A stretch of DNA of 64,000 nucleotides from Lachnospiraceae bacterium (GTDB taxonomy: Bacteria > Bacillota > Clostridia > Oscillospirales > Ruminococcaceae). The stretch lies in the NCBI GenBank assembly GCA_023664705.1, contig JAMPFE010000002.1, positions 136,454-200,453 of the forward strand, in the 5' to 3' direction. Positions 36,474 through 46,625 of this stretch are shown here, in pieces. Position 1 is the first letter of the stretch. The number at the start of each line of letters is the position of its first letter. The notes beneath the pieces were generated by a model. The model had not been told where the DNA came from and searched no databases. It saw only the letters and a list, made by a program, of their open reading frames with translations. The position numbers were made by a program, and so were the translations under genes.

Positions 36474-36821
36474 TCATTCCTCTTTTCGGTTTGCCTTGTA
36501 GAATTCGACAAGCTCCCGCGCGTCAAATCCGTCTATCGTCATTCCGTCGAGCTTGCAGTCGGTCAGCTCGGCGCCCGAAAGGTCGCAGCCCTCCAGATGC
36601 GCGCCCGAAAGGTTGACCTCCCCGAAGTGAGCTCCGCTCATATCGGAGCTTTCAAAGCTGTTTCCCGAAAGATTGGTACGCTCAAAAGACGAGCCCCCGA
36701 AATCGCACTCCGTAACAACGGCGCAGAATTTGGAGCTCTTTATCTCCGCGTATTCCTTGTCGGGTATGCGGTCTGTGGTGCAGTCGGTTATGCGCTCGAT
36801 TTTTTCATTTATCAAATTCAT
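36474..36821 (-). CDS. Pentapeptide-repeat protein
   Basis: 115 residues with about ten A(D/N)LXX-type repeats from residue 40 (CDFGG SSFER TNLSG NSFES, SDMSG AHFGE VNLSG, then CDLSG AELTD). These form a right-handed four-sided beta helix. Function unknown; some relatives protect DNA gyrase. It ends one base before the SMI1/KNR4 start codon. Confidence 0.85.
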   Translation of the reverse strand: MNLINEKIERITDCTTDRIPDKEYAEIKSSKFCAVVTECDFGGSSFERTNLSGNSFESSDMSGAHFGEVNLSGAHLEGCDLSGAELTDCKLDGMTIDGFDARELVEFYKANRKEE

Positions 36822-36839
36822 AGTCGGTGCCTTTCTTCA

Positions 36840-36873
36840 ACAAAATATGCCGCCGCTGCTGCGCGGCGGCATA
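36840..36873 (-). terminator. Hairpin ahead of the pentapeptide gene
   Basis: TATGCCGCCGC and GCGGCGGCATA form an 11-bp stem; on the minus strand TTTTG follows. It may cut pgk-to-tpiA read-through. Confidence 0.6.
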
Positions 36874-36897
36874 CCGTGATATCAATTGTAAAACGGG

Positions 36898-37044
36898 TCA
36901 GTCGTCAACGGTTTCCCGTAAAAGGTCGGCAGCGCTTTGCAGCTTGGTCTTTTCATCGCCGTCGGGAAGTTCCCCGATGACATCAAGAATATCGCTCAAA
37001 GCAAGCCTGATAAAGCTCTTTGTCTGCTTAACGGTCATTGCCAT
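36898..37044 (-). CDS. Small hypothetical protein, 48 residues
   Basis: ATG 37044 behind AAAGGGG, stop at 36898. The sequence begins MAMTVKQTKSFIRLALSDIL and ends ADLLRETVDD, probably two helices. It lies 27 bp after pgk. No family recognised; coding is supported by the ribosome site, spacing and helical periodicity. Confidence 0.6.
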   Translation of the reverse strand: MAMTVKQTKSFIRLALSDILDVIGELPDGDEKTKLQSAADLLRETVDD

Positions 37045-37071
37045 ACAAAACCCCTTTCACTCACCAATAAA

Positions 37072-38304
37072 TTACTTGTCCTGAATTGCGTCGATGCCGG
37101 GCAGACCCTTGCCCTCGAGGTACTCCAGAGAAGCGCCGCCGCCCGTGGAGATGTGGCTCATCTTGTCGGCGAAGCCAAGCTGTACGACAGCCGCCGTGGA
37201 ATCACCGCCGCCGATAATGGTGGTAGCGTTCGCCTCAGCCATGCCCTTCGCCACGGCGATGGTGCCCTTTGCGAGAATGGGGTTCTCGAAAACGCCCATG
37301 GGGCCGTTCCAAACAACGGTCTTAGCGGACTTGACCTCGTTCGCGAAGAGCTCCATGGTCATAGGACCGATATCCAGACCCATCATATCGGCGGGTATCT
37401 TGGAGGACTCCACAACGGAAGTCTCAACGGGAGCGTCGATCGGGTCGGGGAACGCCTTTACGATAGTGGTGTCGATAGGCAGGAGCAGCTTCTTGCCATT
37501 CTTCTCCGCTTTTGCGAGCATATCCTTGCAATAGTCGAGCTTCTCATCGTCTACGAGAGAGGTGCCGACCTCGCAGCCCTTGGCCTTGAGGAACGTATAC
37601 GCCATGCCGCCGCCGATGATGAGCGTGTCGCACTTGTCGAGCAGGTTGGAGATAACGTTGAGCTTATCGGCTACCTTAGCGCCGCCGAGCACAGCTACGA
37701 ACGGACGAACGGGGCTCTCAACGGCATTGCCGAGGAACTCTATCTCCTTATTCATCAGATAGCCCACGGCGGTCTCCTTGACGAACTTGGTTACGCCGAC
37801 CGTGGAGGCGTGCGCTCTGTGGGAAGAACCGAACGCATCCATAACGAAAATCTCGTTGTTTACGAGGTCGGCAAGCTCCTTGGAGAAAGGCTCGTAGCCC
37901 TCGCTCTTATTCTTGGTCTCATCCTCGCCGCGGAAGCGTGTGTTCTCGAGAACGACGATATCACCCTCGTTCATAGCCGCGACAGCCTTCTTGGCGTTTT
38001 CGCCGACAACGTTGTCGTCGGGAGCGAACGTGACCTTAGCGCTTACGAGCTCCGCGAGCCTGTCGGCGGCGGGCTTGAGGGAGAACTTAGCCTCGGGACC
38101 GTTCTTGGGCTTGCCGAGGTGCGAGCAGAGAACGACCTTGGCGCCGTTCTCGGTCAGCTTGTTGATGGTCGGCAGAGCCGCAGTGATACGGTTGTCGTTG
38201 GTTATCTTGCCGTCCTTGAGCGGAACGTTGAAATCAACGCGCACAAGCACGAGCTTGCCCTTGACGTTCAAGTCCTCTACATTCTTCTTGTTGAGCTTAG
38301 CCAT
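37072..38304 (-). CDS. pgk: Phosphoglycerate kinase
   Basis: Makes ATP and 3-phosphoglycerate from 1,3-bisphosphoglycerate. 410 residues from ATG 38304 (AAAGGAAA site): [53 protein letters not shown] and GGGDSTAAV. First gene of the glycolytic operon; gapA is not upstream. Confidence 0.98.
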   Translation of the reverse strand: MAKLNKKNVEDLNVKGKLVLVRVDFNVPLKDGKITNDNRITAALPTINKLTENGAKVVLCSHLGKPKNGPEAKFSLKPAADRLAELVSAKVTFAPDDNVVGENAKKAVAAMNEGDIVVLENTRFRGEDETKNKSEGYEPFSKELADLVNNEIFVMDAFGSSHRAHASTVGVTKFVKETAVGYLMNKEIEFLGNAVESPVRPFVAVLGGAKVADKLNVISNLLDKCDTLIIGGGMAYTFLKAKGCEVGTSLVDDEKLDYCKDMLAKAEKNGKKLLLPIDTTIVKAFPDPIDAPVETSVVESSKIPADMMGLDIGPMTMELFANEVKSAKTVVWNGPMGVFENPILAKGTIAVAKGMAEANATTIIGGGDSTAAVVQLGFADKMSHISTGGGASLEYLEGKGLPGIDAIQDK

Positions 38305-38347
38305 AGTAATTATTTCCTTTCGTAAATGAAATATTTCACGGTATGGC

Positions 38348-38374
38348 GAGTTTTGTGAAAACTTCACAAAACTC
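38348..38374 (-). promoter_or_regulatory. Perfect palindrome in the pgk leader (possible operator)
   Basis: GAGTTTTGTGAA (38348-38359) and TTCACAAAACTC (38363-38374) are perfect inverted repeats with AAC between. The site starts about 12 bp downstream of the predicted transcript start. The core TTGTGAA/TTCACAA equals Rex half-sites but the spacer is 3 rather than the usual 4 bp. It lacks a U run, so it is not a simple terminator. Confidence 0.65.
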
Positions 38375-38392
38375 AAACCGTCTACACTATAT

Positions 38393-38421
38393 ATTGTACA
38401 ATATTTAGGGAAATTTTTCAA
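38393..38421 (-). promoter_or_regulatory. Promoter of the pgk operon
   Basis: Minus strand TTGAAA (38416-38421), 17-bp spacer, TACAAT (38393-38398). Confidence 0.8.
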
Positions 38422-38462
38422 GTATTTTTTACGATTTATATAGAAATATTTTCAAAAAGCAT

Positions 38463-38486
38463 AGCGGAGAACCGAAATTCTCCGCT
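38463..38486 (-). terminator. Terminator of the GGDEF-EAL gene
   Basis: AGCGGAGAA and TTCTCCGCT form a 9-bp stem; on the minus strand ATGCTTTTTG follows. Confidence 0.75.
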
Positions 38487-38492
38487 GTGATT

Positions 38493-39866
38493 TTATTTTG
38501 TCGTCCTGCGCGCGACGGGCAGGATAAGCATCGTCTCTATCTCCGAGGCGGGCAGCGGCTTGCTGAAATAGTAGCCCTGCGCGAGGTCGCAGCCTATCTC
38601 GCCGAGGAATTTTCTCTGCTCGTTGGTTTCGACGCCCTCCGCGAGCACGACCATTCTCAGCGCCTTGCCCATTGCGACGATAGCGCCCGTTATCCTGCGC
38701 GAGGCGTCGTTTTCGCTGAGGTCGCACACGAGGCTGCGGTCTATCTTCAGCACGTCGAACGGTATCGTTTTAAGCGACGCGAGCGACGAATAGCCCGTGC
38801 CGAAATCGTCCATTGAAATGGAGACCCCCAGCGCGTGGATACGCCCGAGCACGTTGACCGTGCGCTCCACGTCCGTCATCGCCATTGTCTCCGTGACCTC
38901 TATCTCGAGATACCGCGGCTCGAGCCCCGTGACCTCAAGCGCCCTTACTACCGACGCGTACACGTCCGTTCTGTCGAACTGCGCCTGCGACATATTGACC
39001 GAGACCTTCACGGGCGGCAAGCCCATATCCTGCCATTGCTTGCACTGTTTGCAGGCGGTGACGAGACCCCACTCGTCGATTTTCGTGATTATTCCGAACT
39101 GCTCCGCGAGCGGGATAAAATCGCAAGGCGGGATAAAGCCCTTTACGGGGTGATGCCAGCGGATAAGCGCCTCGACGCCCAGTATATCGCCCGTCTTGAA
39201 CGAAACCTTCGGCTGATAGTACAGCTCGAACTGCCCGAGACGCAGCGCGTCCAGCATTTCCGAACGCAGCAGCTCGTTTTCGACCATGCGGCTCTCCATA
39301 TCGGGGGTGAACTCCGATACCCGCGCGCCGTCGGGGTGCATGAGCAAACAAAGATTTGCCTTATTATATAATGTGTAAATGTCGTCGTGACCGTCGAAAC
39401 GGCAAATGCCCGCGAAGTAATTCACCTGCTCGGACAGCTCCCTATCGACGATGACAGCCCGCAACTCGCGCTCGAAAAGCTCAGCTGCCTCGAACGGGTC
39501 AAGCTCCGTAAGCAGCGCGAAATCGTCGGTATTGACGCGCCCCACGACGTCGCCCGCTCTCTTTACCGCGGAGATAGCCGCCGCAAACGCGCGTATAACG
39601 TCGTCGCCGCGCTCTGTGCCGAAAAGCGTGTTGATGAGCCCGAGCTTCTCCACGTCGAAGATTATCAGGGACATCTCCCTGCCGCGCTCCAGCGCAAATC
39701 TTCCCGAATGCATAAAGCCGTCGCGGTTCGGCAGACCGCTCATCTCGTCGGTCTCGACGCTGCGTTTTTCCGCATCCTTAAGCCTGCGGATGGTGTAAAC
39801 AGCAAAAGCCAGTGTGCCCGTCAACACTACGGACAACGCACTGAAAAATATTACGGCAGTCTCCAT
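38493..39866 (-). CDS. GGDEF-EAL protein, likely c-di-GMP phosphodiesterase
   Basis: 457 residues from ATG 39866 (GGGAG site). One N-terminal membrane helix, then a GGDEF domain whose signature is degraded (GRVNTDDFALL), then an EAL domain with all key residues visible: EALIRWHH, VSVNMSQ, IEVTETMA, MDDFGTGYSSL, LKIDRSLV, AEGVET and QGYYFSKP. Cyclase activity is therefore unlikely and c-di-GMP hydrolysis likely. Monocistronic. Confidence 0.9.
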   Translation of the reverse strand: METAVIFFSALSVVLTGTLAFAVYTIRRLKDAEKRSVETDEMSGLPNRDGFMHSGRFALERGREMSLIIFDVEKLGLINTLFGTERGDDVIRAFAAAISAVKRAGDVVGRVNTDDFALLTELDPFEAAELFERELRAVIVDRELSEQVNYFAGICRFDGHDDIYTLYNKANLCLLMHPDGARVSEFTPDMESRMVENELLRSEMLDALRLGQFELYYQPKVSFKTGDILGVEALIRWHHPVKGFIPPCDFIPLAEQFGIITKIDEWGLVTACKQCKQWQDMGLPPVKVSVNMSQAQFDRTDVYASVVRALEVTGLEPRYLEIEVTETMAMTDVERTVNVLGRIHALGVSISMDDFGTGYSSLASLKTIPFDVLKIDRSLVCDLSENDASRRITGAIVAMGKALRMVVLAEGVETNEQRKFLGEIGCDLAQGYYFSKPLPASEIETMLILPVARRTTK

Positions 39867-40083
39867 TAAGACGCACTCCCTTCGAGCTTTCCCCAAATAC
39901 ACCTATCTTTATCTAATAACATTATATCACCGCGTTTTCAAAATTTCAATAGTTTTTTCAAAAAAAAATAAAAAATTTTATCTAAAAAGCACGAAAATTT
40001 TCAACAATTTCTCAAAAAGTCACAATTTGTGGCATAAACAAAAAATCCGCAAGGCGTGCCGCCTTTTGCAGCTCGTCTCATAG

Positions 40084-40121
40084 AAAATCGGCGTCAAGCG
40101 TTTTCGCTCGACGCCGAAATG
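40084..40121 (-). terminator. Terminator of acpP
   Basis: CGGCGTC/GACGCCG stem extended by AAGCG/CGCTC around a TTTT loop; TTTTC follows on the minus strand. Confidence 0.78.
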
Positions 40122-40162
40122 TTTCTATACCGCACACTCCCTAAAACGGCGGACTGTATCGT

Positions 40163-40396
40163 TTACTGTTTATCCTCGATATACTTGATTATATCGCCAA
40201 CGGTCTTGATGTTCTCTACCTCGTCCTCGGGGATCTCGATACCGAACTCGTCCTCGAGAGCCATGACCAGATCGACCACGTCCAAGCTGTCCGCGCCGAG
40301 GTCGTCCGTTATCGAGGAGTCCTCCGTAATGCTGTCCTTATCCGCAACGTCGAGCTGATCCGCGATCAAGTCCTTAACCTTCTCCAAAATATCCAT
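40163..40396 (-). CDS. acpP: Acyl carrier protein
   Basis: 77 residues from ATG 40396 behind GGAGG. The phosphopantetheine site is [20 protein letters not shown] (Ser). Carries growing acyl chains for the Fab enzymes encoded upstream. It has its own promoter and terminator, allowing separate high expression. Confidence 0.97.
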   Translation of the reverse strand: MDILEKVKDLIADQLDVADKDSITEDSSITDDLGADSLDVVDLVMALEDEFGIEIPEDEVENIKTVGDIIKYIEDKQ

Positions 40397-40417
40397 GCTA
40401 AAAACCTCCAATTTATT

Positions 40418-40479
40418 TGCCGCATAGTTCCCGCGGCATTGTCAAGTACTATTATAAATCATATGAAAAAAATAATCAA
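40418..40479 (-). promoter_or_regulatory. Promoter and leader hairpin of acpP
   Basis: Minus strand TTGATT (40474-40479), 17-bp spacer, TATAAT (40451-40456). A TGCCGC/GCGGCA hairpin (40418-40438) lies in the short leader. Confidence 0.75.
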
Positions 40480-40518
40480 TACCCAACGCCCAAAAAAAAC
40501 AGGTAAAAATTACTAAAT

Positions 40519-41322
40519 TTATTCGGTAAACATACCAATTTTTCTAAATTTCGCGTAGCGGTTCTTCAGCAGCGTTTCGATACCGACCGATTTATAACGT
40601 GACACCGCGTCGACAAGATACTCGTAGATGCTGTCGGCGGCTTGCTCGGGAGCGTTATGCGCTCCGCCCTCGGGCTCTTTTATGATTTTATCACAAACTC
40701 CGAAGCTTGTCAAGTCCTCCGCGGTAATTTTTAAAATTTCGCACGCCTCTCTTTCCTTGGAGCCGTCCTTCCACAAAATGGACGCCGCCCCTCTCGGGGA
40801 GATAGCGCTGTACAGCGCGTTTTCCAGCATCGCCAGCTCGTCGCAGACCGCCAAAGCCAGCGCTCCGCCGCTGCCGCCCTCGCCGAGGATTATTGAAATT
40901 ATCGGCGTTTTCAGCGTCATAAACTCGTACAGGTTGCGCGCTATCGCCTCGCCCTGACCGCGCTTTTCGGCTTCTATGCCGCAGTACGCGCCCGGAGTGT
41001 CGACGAGACATATCACGGGTCTGCGGAACTTTTCCGCCTGCTTTGCCAGCCGCAATGCCTTTCGGTAGCCCTCGGGGTGCGGCATCGAGAAATTGCTCCT
41101 TTTGTTCTCCTCGAGATTGCGCCCCTTGACCTGCGCTATGACCGTGACGGGCGTTTCGCTGAGACAGCCTATGCCGCCGATTATTGCCGCGTCGTCACCG
41201 AAATACCTGTCGCCGTGAAACTCCATAAACCGCGTGAACAACGCGGGGATATAATCGTTTACCGTCGGACGGTTTTTGTTGTGAACCGTTTCCATACGTT
41301 CCCATGCCGTTAAATTGCTCAT
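40519..41322 (-). CDS. accA: Acetyl-CoA carboxylase carboxyltransferase subunit alpha
   Basis: Works with AccD to move CO2 from biotin to acetyl-CoA, giving malonyl-CoA. 267 residues with FHGDRYFGDDAAIIGGIG, MPHPEGYRKALRL, DTPGAYCGIEAEKRGQGEAIA and GEGGSGGALAL. Last gene of the acc-fab operon. Confidence 0.96.
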   Translation of the reverse strand: MSNLTAWERMETVHNKNRPTVNDYIPALFTRFMEFHGDRYFGDDAAIIGGIGCLSETPVTVIAQVKGRNLEENKRSNFSMPHPEGYRKALRLAKQAEKFRRPVICLVDTPGAYCGIEAEKRGQGEAIARNLYEFMTLKTPIISIILGEGGSGGALALAVCDELAMLENALYSAISPRGAASILWKDGSKEREACEILKITAEDLTSFGVCDKIIKEPEGGAHNAPEQAADSIYEYLVDAVSRYKSVGIETLLKNRYAKFRKIGMFTE

Positions 41323-41334
41323 AAAACCGCCCCC

Positions 41335-42219
41335 TTATCTCGCCGTGGTTTCCTTGGGGAACCCGTGCAGCTTGAGAATGTTCGACAGCCGCTTTCTCAT
41401 CATCCCGCGCTCGACAATCATATCCACGAAGCCGCAGTCCTGCTGGAACTCCGCGCTCTGGAAGTCGTCGGGCAGGCGCTGGCGTATCGTATCTTGGATA
41501 ACGCGCCGCCCCGCGAAGCCTATCAGCACCTTCGGCTCGGCGATGATGATGTCGCCGAGGCTCGCGAACGACGCCGTAACGCCGCCCGTCGTCGGGTCGG
41601 TCATGACCGCGACGTACAAGCCGCCCCCGTCGCTGTGGAGCTTGACCGCGCCGCTCGTTTTCGCCATCTGCATCAGGGAAATTATGCCCTCCTGCATGCG
41701 CGCGCCGCCGCTGCTCGTGAACATCACCACCGGCAAGCCCTTTTCGGTCGCGTACTCGAACGCGCGGGCTATTTTCTCGCCGACCACGCTGCCCATGCTC
41801 GCCATCATAAAATGGCTGTCCATTATGCCGATAACGCAGCGGTATCCGCGTATCGTGCACTCTCCCGTGACGATAGCCTCGCGCGTACCGCACAGCTCCT
41901 GCATCTTCGCGACCTTCTCCTCGTAGCGCGGGAAGCCTATGGGGTTGAGCGAGCGCATATCCGCGTCGAACTCGCGGAAGCTGCCCGTGTCGGCGGTAAG
42001 CTCCAAGCGCTCCTGCCACGTCAAGCGCGCGTGATAGTTGCACTTCGGACAGACCTTCATCGCGCGGACGAACTCCTCGTTGTAGACAACCCCCCCGCAC
42101 CTCGGACACTTGAACAGCAGATCCTGCGGAATGGAAACGTCCTTTTCAACGGGCGCGGAGTGACCGTCGTCGGTAAAGCGCGACTTTACGACCTTAAAGA
42201 GATCCTCTATTGAAGCCAT
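41335..42219 (-). CDS. accD: Acetyl-CoA carboxylase carboxyltransferase subunit beta
   Basis: 294 residues with the N-terminal four-Cys zinc ribbon (FKCPRCGGVVYNEE, VCPKCNYHARL) and carboxyltransferase core (FTSSGGARMQEG, MTDPTTGGVTASFA). Partner of AccA just downstream. Confidence 0.97.
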   Translation of the reverse strand: MASIEDLFKVVKSRFTDDGHSAPVEKDVSIPQDLLFKCPRCGGVVYNEEFVRAMKVCPKCNYHARLTWQERLELTADTGSFREFDADMRSLNPIGFPRYEEKVAKMQELCGTREAIVTGECTIRGYRCVIGIMDSHFMMASMGSVVGEKIARAFEYATEKGLPVVMFTSSGGARMQEGIISLMQMAKTSGAVKLHSDGGGLYVAVMTDPTTGGVTASFASLGDIIIAEPKVLIGFAGRRVIQDTIRQRLPDDFQSAEFQQDCGFVDMIVERGMMRKRLSNILKLHGFPKETTAR

Positions 42220-42223
42220 TTAT

Positions 42224-43573
42224 TCAGTCCTCCATTATGTTCGTGCGGTTCAAAAAGCCGTTGTCAAACTCGCCGCGCTCGAAGCTCTCGTTCTTCAGCA
42301 GCCTCAGCTGGAAATCGATGTTGGTCTCCACGCCGTCGATTATGAACTCCGCGAGCGCCACGCGCATTTTCTTGATAGCCTCTTCCCTGTCGACGCCCTT
42401 GACGAGCAGCTTGGCTATCATGCTGTCGTAGTACGGCGGTATCTCGTAGCCCGCGTACACCGCGCTGTCGATGCGCACGTTGAAGCCGCCCGGCACGTGC
42501 ACCGAGCGTATCAGCCCCGGGCACGGACGAAAACCGTGCCGCGGATCCTCGGCGTTTATTCGGCACTCTATCGCGTGACCCGTCACCTTAACGTCGTCCT
42601 GCGAGAACCAGAGCTTTTCGCCCTCCGCGATGCGTATCTGCGCCTTTACGAGGTCGATCCCCGTGACGAACTCCGTGACGGGGTGCTCGACCTGTATGCG
42701 CGTGTTCATTTCCATAAAATAGAAATTTCTGTCCTTATCGACAAGGAACTCGATAGTCCCCGCGTTGCGGTAGCCGCAAGCCTTGGCGGCGCTGACCGCA
42801 GCCGCGCCCATTTTCTCGCGGAGCTCCTCGGTCATTATCGGGCTGGGGCTCTCCTCGAGCACCTTTTGATTGCGCCTTTGCAGCGAGCAGTCGCGCTCGC
42901 CGAGGTGCACCACGTTCCCGAAATTGTCCGCGAGCAGCTGAAACTCGATGTGGCGGGGGTTTACGACAAACTTCTCGATATACAGATCGCCGTTGCCGAA
43001 GCACGAAAGCGCCTCCGCCTGCGCCTCGGAGAACTGCTTTTCAAGCTGCTCCCCGTCCTCGACGAGACGTATGCCGCGCCCGCCGCCGCCCGCCGTTGCC
43101 TTGACCATGACGGGATAGCCTATCTCATTGCAGAGCCTTTTCGCCTCGTCAATATTCGGCACGACGCCGTCCGAGCCCGGTATAACGGGCACTCCCGCGC
43201 CTATCATGGTCCTGCGCGCGTTTGCCTTGTCGCCCATTTCATCCATGCACTCGGGACCGGGACCTATAAACGTTATCCCACACGTCTCGCACAGCCGCGC
43301 GAAACCCGCGTTCTCGGACAGAAATCCGAAGCCCGGGTGCACCGCGTTCGCGCCCGTAGCCTCGCACGCCGCGATTATCGCCTTTGTGTTCAGATAGCTG
43401 TCCTTAGAGGGCGCGGGACCTATGCACACAGCCTCGTCCGCTATCTGCGCGTGGAGTGCGGACTTGTCCGCCGTGGAATACACGGCGACGGTCTTTATCC
43501 CGAGCTCTCTGCACGCGCGCATTATGCGTATCGCGATCTCGCCGCGATTGGCGATAAGTATCTTGTTGAACAT
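42224..43573 (-). CDS. accC: Biotin carboxylase
   Basis: ATP-dependent carboxylation of biotin on AccB. 449 residues from ATG 43573 (GGAGAG site): [31 protein letters not shown] (ATP-grasp loop), [41 protein letters not shown] and [13 protein letters not shown]. Confidence 0.97.
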   Translation of the reverse strand: MFNKILIANRGEIAIRIMRACRELGIKTVAVYSTADKSALHAQIADEAVCIGPAPSKDSYLNTKAIIAACEATGANAVHPGFGFLSENAGFARLCETCGITFIGPGPECMDEMGDKANARRTMIGAGVPVIPGSDGVVPNIDEAKRLCNEIGYPVMVKATAGGGGRGIRLVEDGEQLEKQFSEAQAEALSCFGNGDLYIEKFVVNPRHIEFQLLADNFGNVVHLGERDCSLQRRNQKVLEESPSPIMTEELREKMGAAAVSAAKACGYRNAGTIEFLVDKDRNFYFMEMNTRIQVEHPVTEFVTGIDLVKAQIRIAEGEKLWFSQDDVKVTGHAIECRINAEDPRHGFRPCPGLIRSVHVPGGFNVRIDSAVYAGYEIPPYYDSMIAKLLVKGVDREEAIKKMRVALAEFIIDGVETNIDFQLRLLKNESFERGEFDNGFLNRTNIMED

Positions 43574-43591
43574 TCTCAACTCTCCAAAAAA

Positions 43592-44032
43592 TTATTCTGC
43601 CTTGGGGTCGGCAACGGCGAACGATATCTCCGCGGTGACGACCTTCTTGCCGTTCACCTTGGCGACCGCCTTTCCGAAGCCCACGGGACCCTTCTTCTCG
43701 GTCATTACGACGTTCAGCTCCAGCGTATCTCCCGGGAGCACCTGCCCCCGAAACCGCGCCTTGTCGATGCCCGCGAAGAACGCTATCTTGCCCTTGTTCT
43801 CGGGCAGCGCCAGCGCGCACACGGCGCCCGCCTGCGCGAGCATTTCTATCATCAGCACCCCGGGAGTTACGGGCTGCCCGGGGAAATGCCCCTTGTACCA
43901 GTACTCGTCGGGCTTGAGATACTTTTTCGCCGTCACCGAAACGCCCGGCTCCAGCTCCGTCACCTCGTCTATCAGCAAAAACGGGTCTCTGTGCGGGATA
44001 ATTTCCTTTATCTGCTCCTGATTTAAAACCAT
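43592..44032 (-). CDS. fabZ: 3-hydroxyacyl-ACP dehydratase FabZ
   Basis: Hot-dog fold dehydratase of the elongation cycle. 146 residues with HRDPFLLIDEV, GHFPGQPVTPGVLMIEMLAQ (His and Glu/Asp active site) and ARFRGQVLPGD. Confidence 0.96.
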   Translation of the reverse strand: MVLNQEQIKEIIPHRDPFLLIDEVTELEPGVSVTAKKYLKPDEYWYKGHFPGQPVTPGVLMIEMLAQAGAVCALALPENKGKIAFFAGIDKARFRGQVLPGDTLELNVVMTEKKGPVGFGKAVAKVNGKKVVTAEISFAVADPKAE

Positions 44033-44039
44033 ATCGACC

Positions 44040-44534
44040 TCACTCTATCCTCATCAGCTTCTGACCGTATTCCACGGTATCGCCGTTGTTGACGTAAATT
44101 TCCGCTACCCTGCCCGAAAACTCGCTGTTTATCTCGTTCATCAGCTTCATGCTCTCGATGATGCACACCACGTCGCCGACGTTTACGTTATCGCCGAGCT
44201 TTACGAACGAGGGCTTTTCGGGAGCGGGCGAGGAATAAAACGTGCCGATTATCGGCGAGGTGATGATATTCCCCGAAACAGCCGCCTTTTCCGCCGCGGG
44301 AGCCGCGCTCGGAGCGGGCGCGCCGACGGGCGGCATGCCCATAGGGGGCGGCGGCATCATCCCACCCATGGGGGGCAGCGGAGGACAGCGCTTGCCCTCG
44401 ATGACGATATCTATCTCCTCGGTGCTTACCTTCAGCCGCCCGAGGTCGTTCTCGCGGACTATCCGCGCGAGCGCCTCGACGCACTCCACGGTATCCTCTA
44501 TCTGATGTATCTCTTTATCCTTTAAATTCATCAT
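44040..44534 (-). CDS. accB: Biotin carboxyl carrier protein
   Basis: 164 residues: helical start, a Pro/Met/Gly-rich flexible linker ([16 protein letters not shown]) and a C-terminal biotinyl domain. The biotinylated Lys is in ESMKLMNEI; Ser replaces the more usual Ala before Met-Lys. Confidence 0.96.
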   Translation of the reverse strand: MMNLKDKEIHQIEDTVECVEALARIVRENDLGRLKVSTEEIDIVIEGKRCPPLPPMGGMMPPPPMGMPPVGAPAPSAAPAAEKAAVSGNIITSPIIGTFYSSPAPEKPSFVKLGDNVNVGDVVCIIESMKLMNEINSEFSGRVAEIYVNNGDTVEYGQKLMRIE

Positions 44535-44560
44535 AAATCTCCTAAACTCTATCTTACCTC

Positions 44561-45805
44561 TCAGCCCTCTGCCTTTCTAAAGCACAGACAGCCGTTATGT
44601 CCGCCGAAGCCCAGCGAGTTTGACAGCGCGTAGTTTATCTTAAGCTCGCGCGCGCCCTCTGTGACGTAATCGAGGTCGCACTCGGGGTCGGGAACCTTGT
44701 AGCCGAGCGTTTTATGCACCTTTCCGTTCTTTACGGACAGCGCTGTAACGACCGCCTCAACGCCGCCCGCCGCGCCGAGAAGATGCCCCGTCATCGACTT
44801 CGTGGAGTTTACGGCAATGCTCTTGGCGTGCTCGCCGAAAGCGGCTTTTATCGCCATTGTCTCCGTCGCGTCGTTCATATGCGTGCTCGTTCCGTGAGCG
44901 TTGATGTAATTTACCTCGGACGGGTCGATGCCCGCCTCCCTGACGGCGAGCTCCATTGCCATTGCGCCGCCCTTGCCCTCGGGGTCGGGGCTGGTCTCAT
45001 GGTACGCGTCGCAGGTCGAGCCGTAGCCGCATATCTCCGCGTATATCCTTGCGCCGCGCGCCTTGGCGTGCTCAAGCTCCTCGAGAACGAGAATGCCGCA
45101 GCCGTCTCCGAGAACGAAACCGCTCCGCTCCGCGTCGAACGGTATCGACGCCCTGTCGACGTCCGTCGAGCGCGTGATAGCTTTCATATTGTTGAACGCC
45201 GCGTAGCAGAAGCCAATATCGGAATGCTCCGTGCCGCCCGCCAGCGCCGCGTCGAGATAGCCGTGCTTTATCGCGCGGAACGCCTCGCCTATCGACTGAG
45301 TGCCGCTCGCGCAGGCGGTCGTCACGCAGAAGTTGCTTCCCTTGAAGCCCGTCCTTATCGCGACCTCGCCCGCCGCCATATTGCCTATCATCTTGGTTAT
45401 AGTGAACACGGAAACGCGCTTGCTGCCCTTGTCGCGGTAGTTTATAAGCTCCTCCTCGGTGGTGCACAAGCCGCCTATGCCGCTGCCGATAATGCACCCC
45501 ACGCGGTAGGGGTCGAGGTCTTTCAAGTCCGTGCCCGCGTCCCTCAGCGCCTGCTCCGCGCAGTACACCGCGTACTGAACGATAACGTCGTTGCGGCGAA
45601 TCTCCTTTTTGTCGAAGACAGCGGAAGGGTCGAAATTCTTGACCTTCGCCACGACGCCCCTGCTCTCGGGCTCCTCGGGAAACCAGCAGCCGAGCTCAAA
45701 GCCGTGTCTGCCCGCCAGAAGGCTCTCCCAAAGCTCCTCGGGAGAATTTCCGCAGGGCGTCAGACACCCGAGCCCCGTTATCGCTACCCGTCTTTCATTA
45801 CTCAT
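44561..45805 (-). CDS. fabF: 3-oxoacyl-ACP synthase II
   Basis: Condensing enzyme for chain elongation. 414 residues from ATG 45805 (GGAGGAAA): active Cys in [10 protein letters not shown], His in [11 protein letters not shown] and [12 protein letters not shown], final GFGGHNGCL. Confidence 0.97.
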   Translation of the reverse strand: MSNERRVAITGLGCLTPCGNSPEELWESLLAGRHGFELGCWFPEEPESRGVVAKVKNFDPSAVFDKKEIRRNDVIVQYAVYCAEQALRDAGTDLKDLDPYRVGCIIGSGIGGLCTTEEELINYRDKGSKRVSVFTITKMIGNMAAGEVAIRTGFKGSNFCVTTACASGTQSIGEAFRAIKHGYLDAALAGGTEHSDIGFCYAAFNNMKAITRSTDVDRASIPFDAERSGFVLGDGCGILVLEELEHAKARGARIYAEICGYGSTCDAYHETSPDPEGKGGAMAMELAVREAGIDPSEVNYINAHGTSTHMNDATETMAIKAAFGEHAKSIAVNSTKSMTGHLLGAAGGVEAVVTALSVKNGKVHKTLGYKVPDPECDLDYVTEGARELKINYALSNSLGFGGHNGCLCFRKAEG

Positions 45806-45854
45806 TGATTTATTTCCTCCGAACGATCGGCAATTTTTTGCAATTGCCAAAATT

Positions 45855-46592
45855 TTACATACTTAAGCCGCCGCTTATCTCGATAGTCTGTCCCGTCACG
45901 TAAGCCGCGTTCTCGCTGCACAAAAATGCGACGACGTCCGCAACCTCCTCGGGCTCGCCGTAGCGCTTCATGGCTATCTGCGCGAGCATTGCGTTTCTCT
46001 GCTCCTCGGTCAGCTTGTCCGTCATGGGGGTCTTGATGAACCCGGGCGCGACGGCGTTCACGTTTATCCCGCGCGAGCCGAGCTCCTTTGCGGCGGTTTT
46101 CGTCATCGCGATGACAGCGCCCTTTGAAGCGGAGTAGTTCATCTGCCCGGGGTTGCCGTACAGACCCGCCACCGACGCCAAATTCACGATTTTGCCGCTC
46201 TTCTGCCGCAGCATTACCGCGCCGACGAACTTTGTCATATTGAACACGGACTTCTGGTTTATGCGGATAACGTCGTCGTAGTTCTCCTCCGCCATGCGCA
46301 ACAGCAGCCCGTCGCGCGTTATGCCCGCGTTGTTGACGAGCGCGTCTATCGTGCCGAAGTCCTCCTTGACCTTTTTAACGAAGCTCTCGCATTCCGAGTG
46401 CGAGGAAACGTCCGCGATATACCTCTCGCAGCGCACGCCCAGCGCGGTTATGCGCTCCATGATGTCGTTGTTCTCGAAGCTCTTCTCGCTGATGTCGTTC
46501 AGCGCGATGTCGAAGCCGTCCTTCGCCAGCCTCAGCGCGATAGCCGCGCCTATGCCCCTCGCGGAGCCCGTGATTATTGCCGTTTTTCCCAT
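45855..46592 (-). CDS. fabG: 3-oxoacyl-ACP reductase FabG
   Basis: NADPH-dependent SDR enzyme. 245 residues from ATG 46592 (AAGGAGA): GSARGIGAAIALRLA (NADP loop), LVNNAGITRDGLL, catalytic Ser-Tyr-Lys in NLASVAGLYGNPGQMNYSAS KGAV, and GFIKTPMT. Confidence 0.96.
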   Translation of the reverse strand: MGKTAIITGSARGIGAAIALRLAKDGFDIALNDISEKSFENNDIMERITALGVRCERYIADVSSHSECESFVKKVKEDFGTIDALVNNAGITRDGLLLRMAEENYDDVIRINQKSVFNMTKFVGAVMLRQKSGKIVNLASVAGLYGNPGQMNYSASKGAVIAMTKTAAKELGSRGINVNAVAPGFIKTPMTDKLTEEQRNAMLAQIAMKRYGEPEEVADVVAFLCSENAAYVTGQTIEISGGLSM

Positions 46593-46625
46593 AATTTTCT
46601 CCTTAATTTTAATTGGCAAGCCGCA

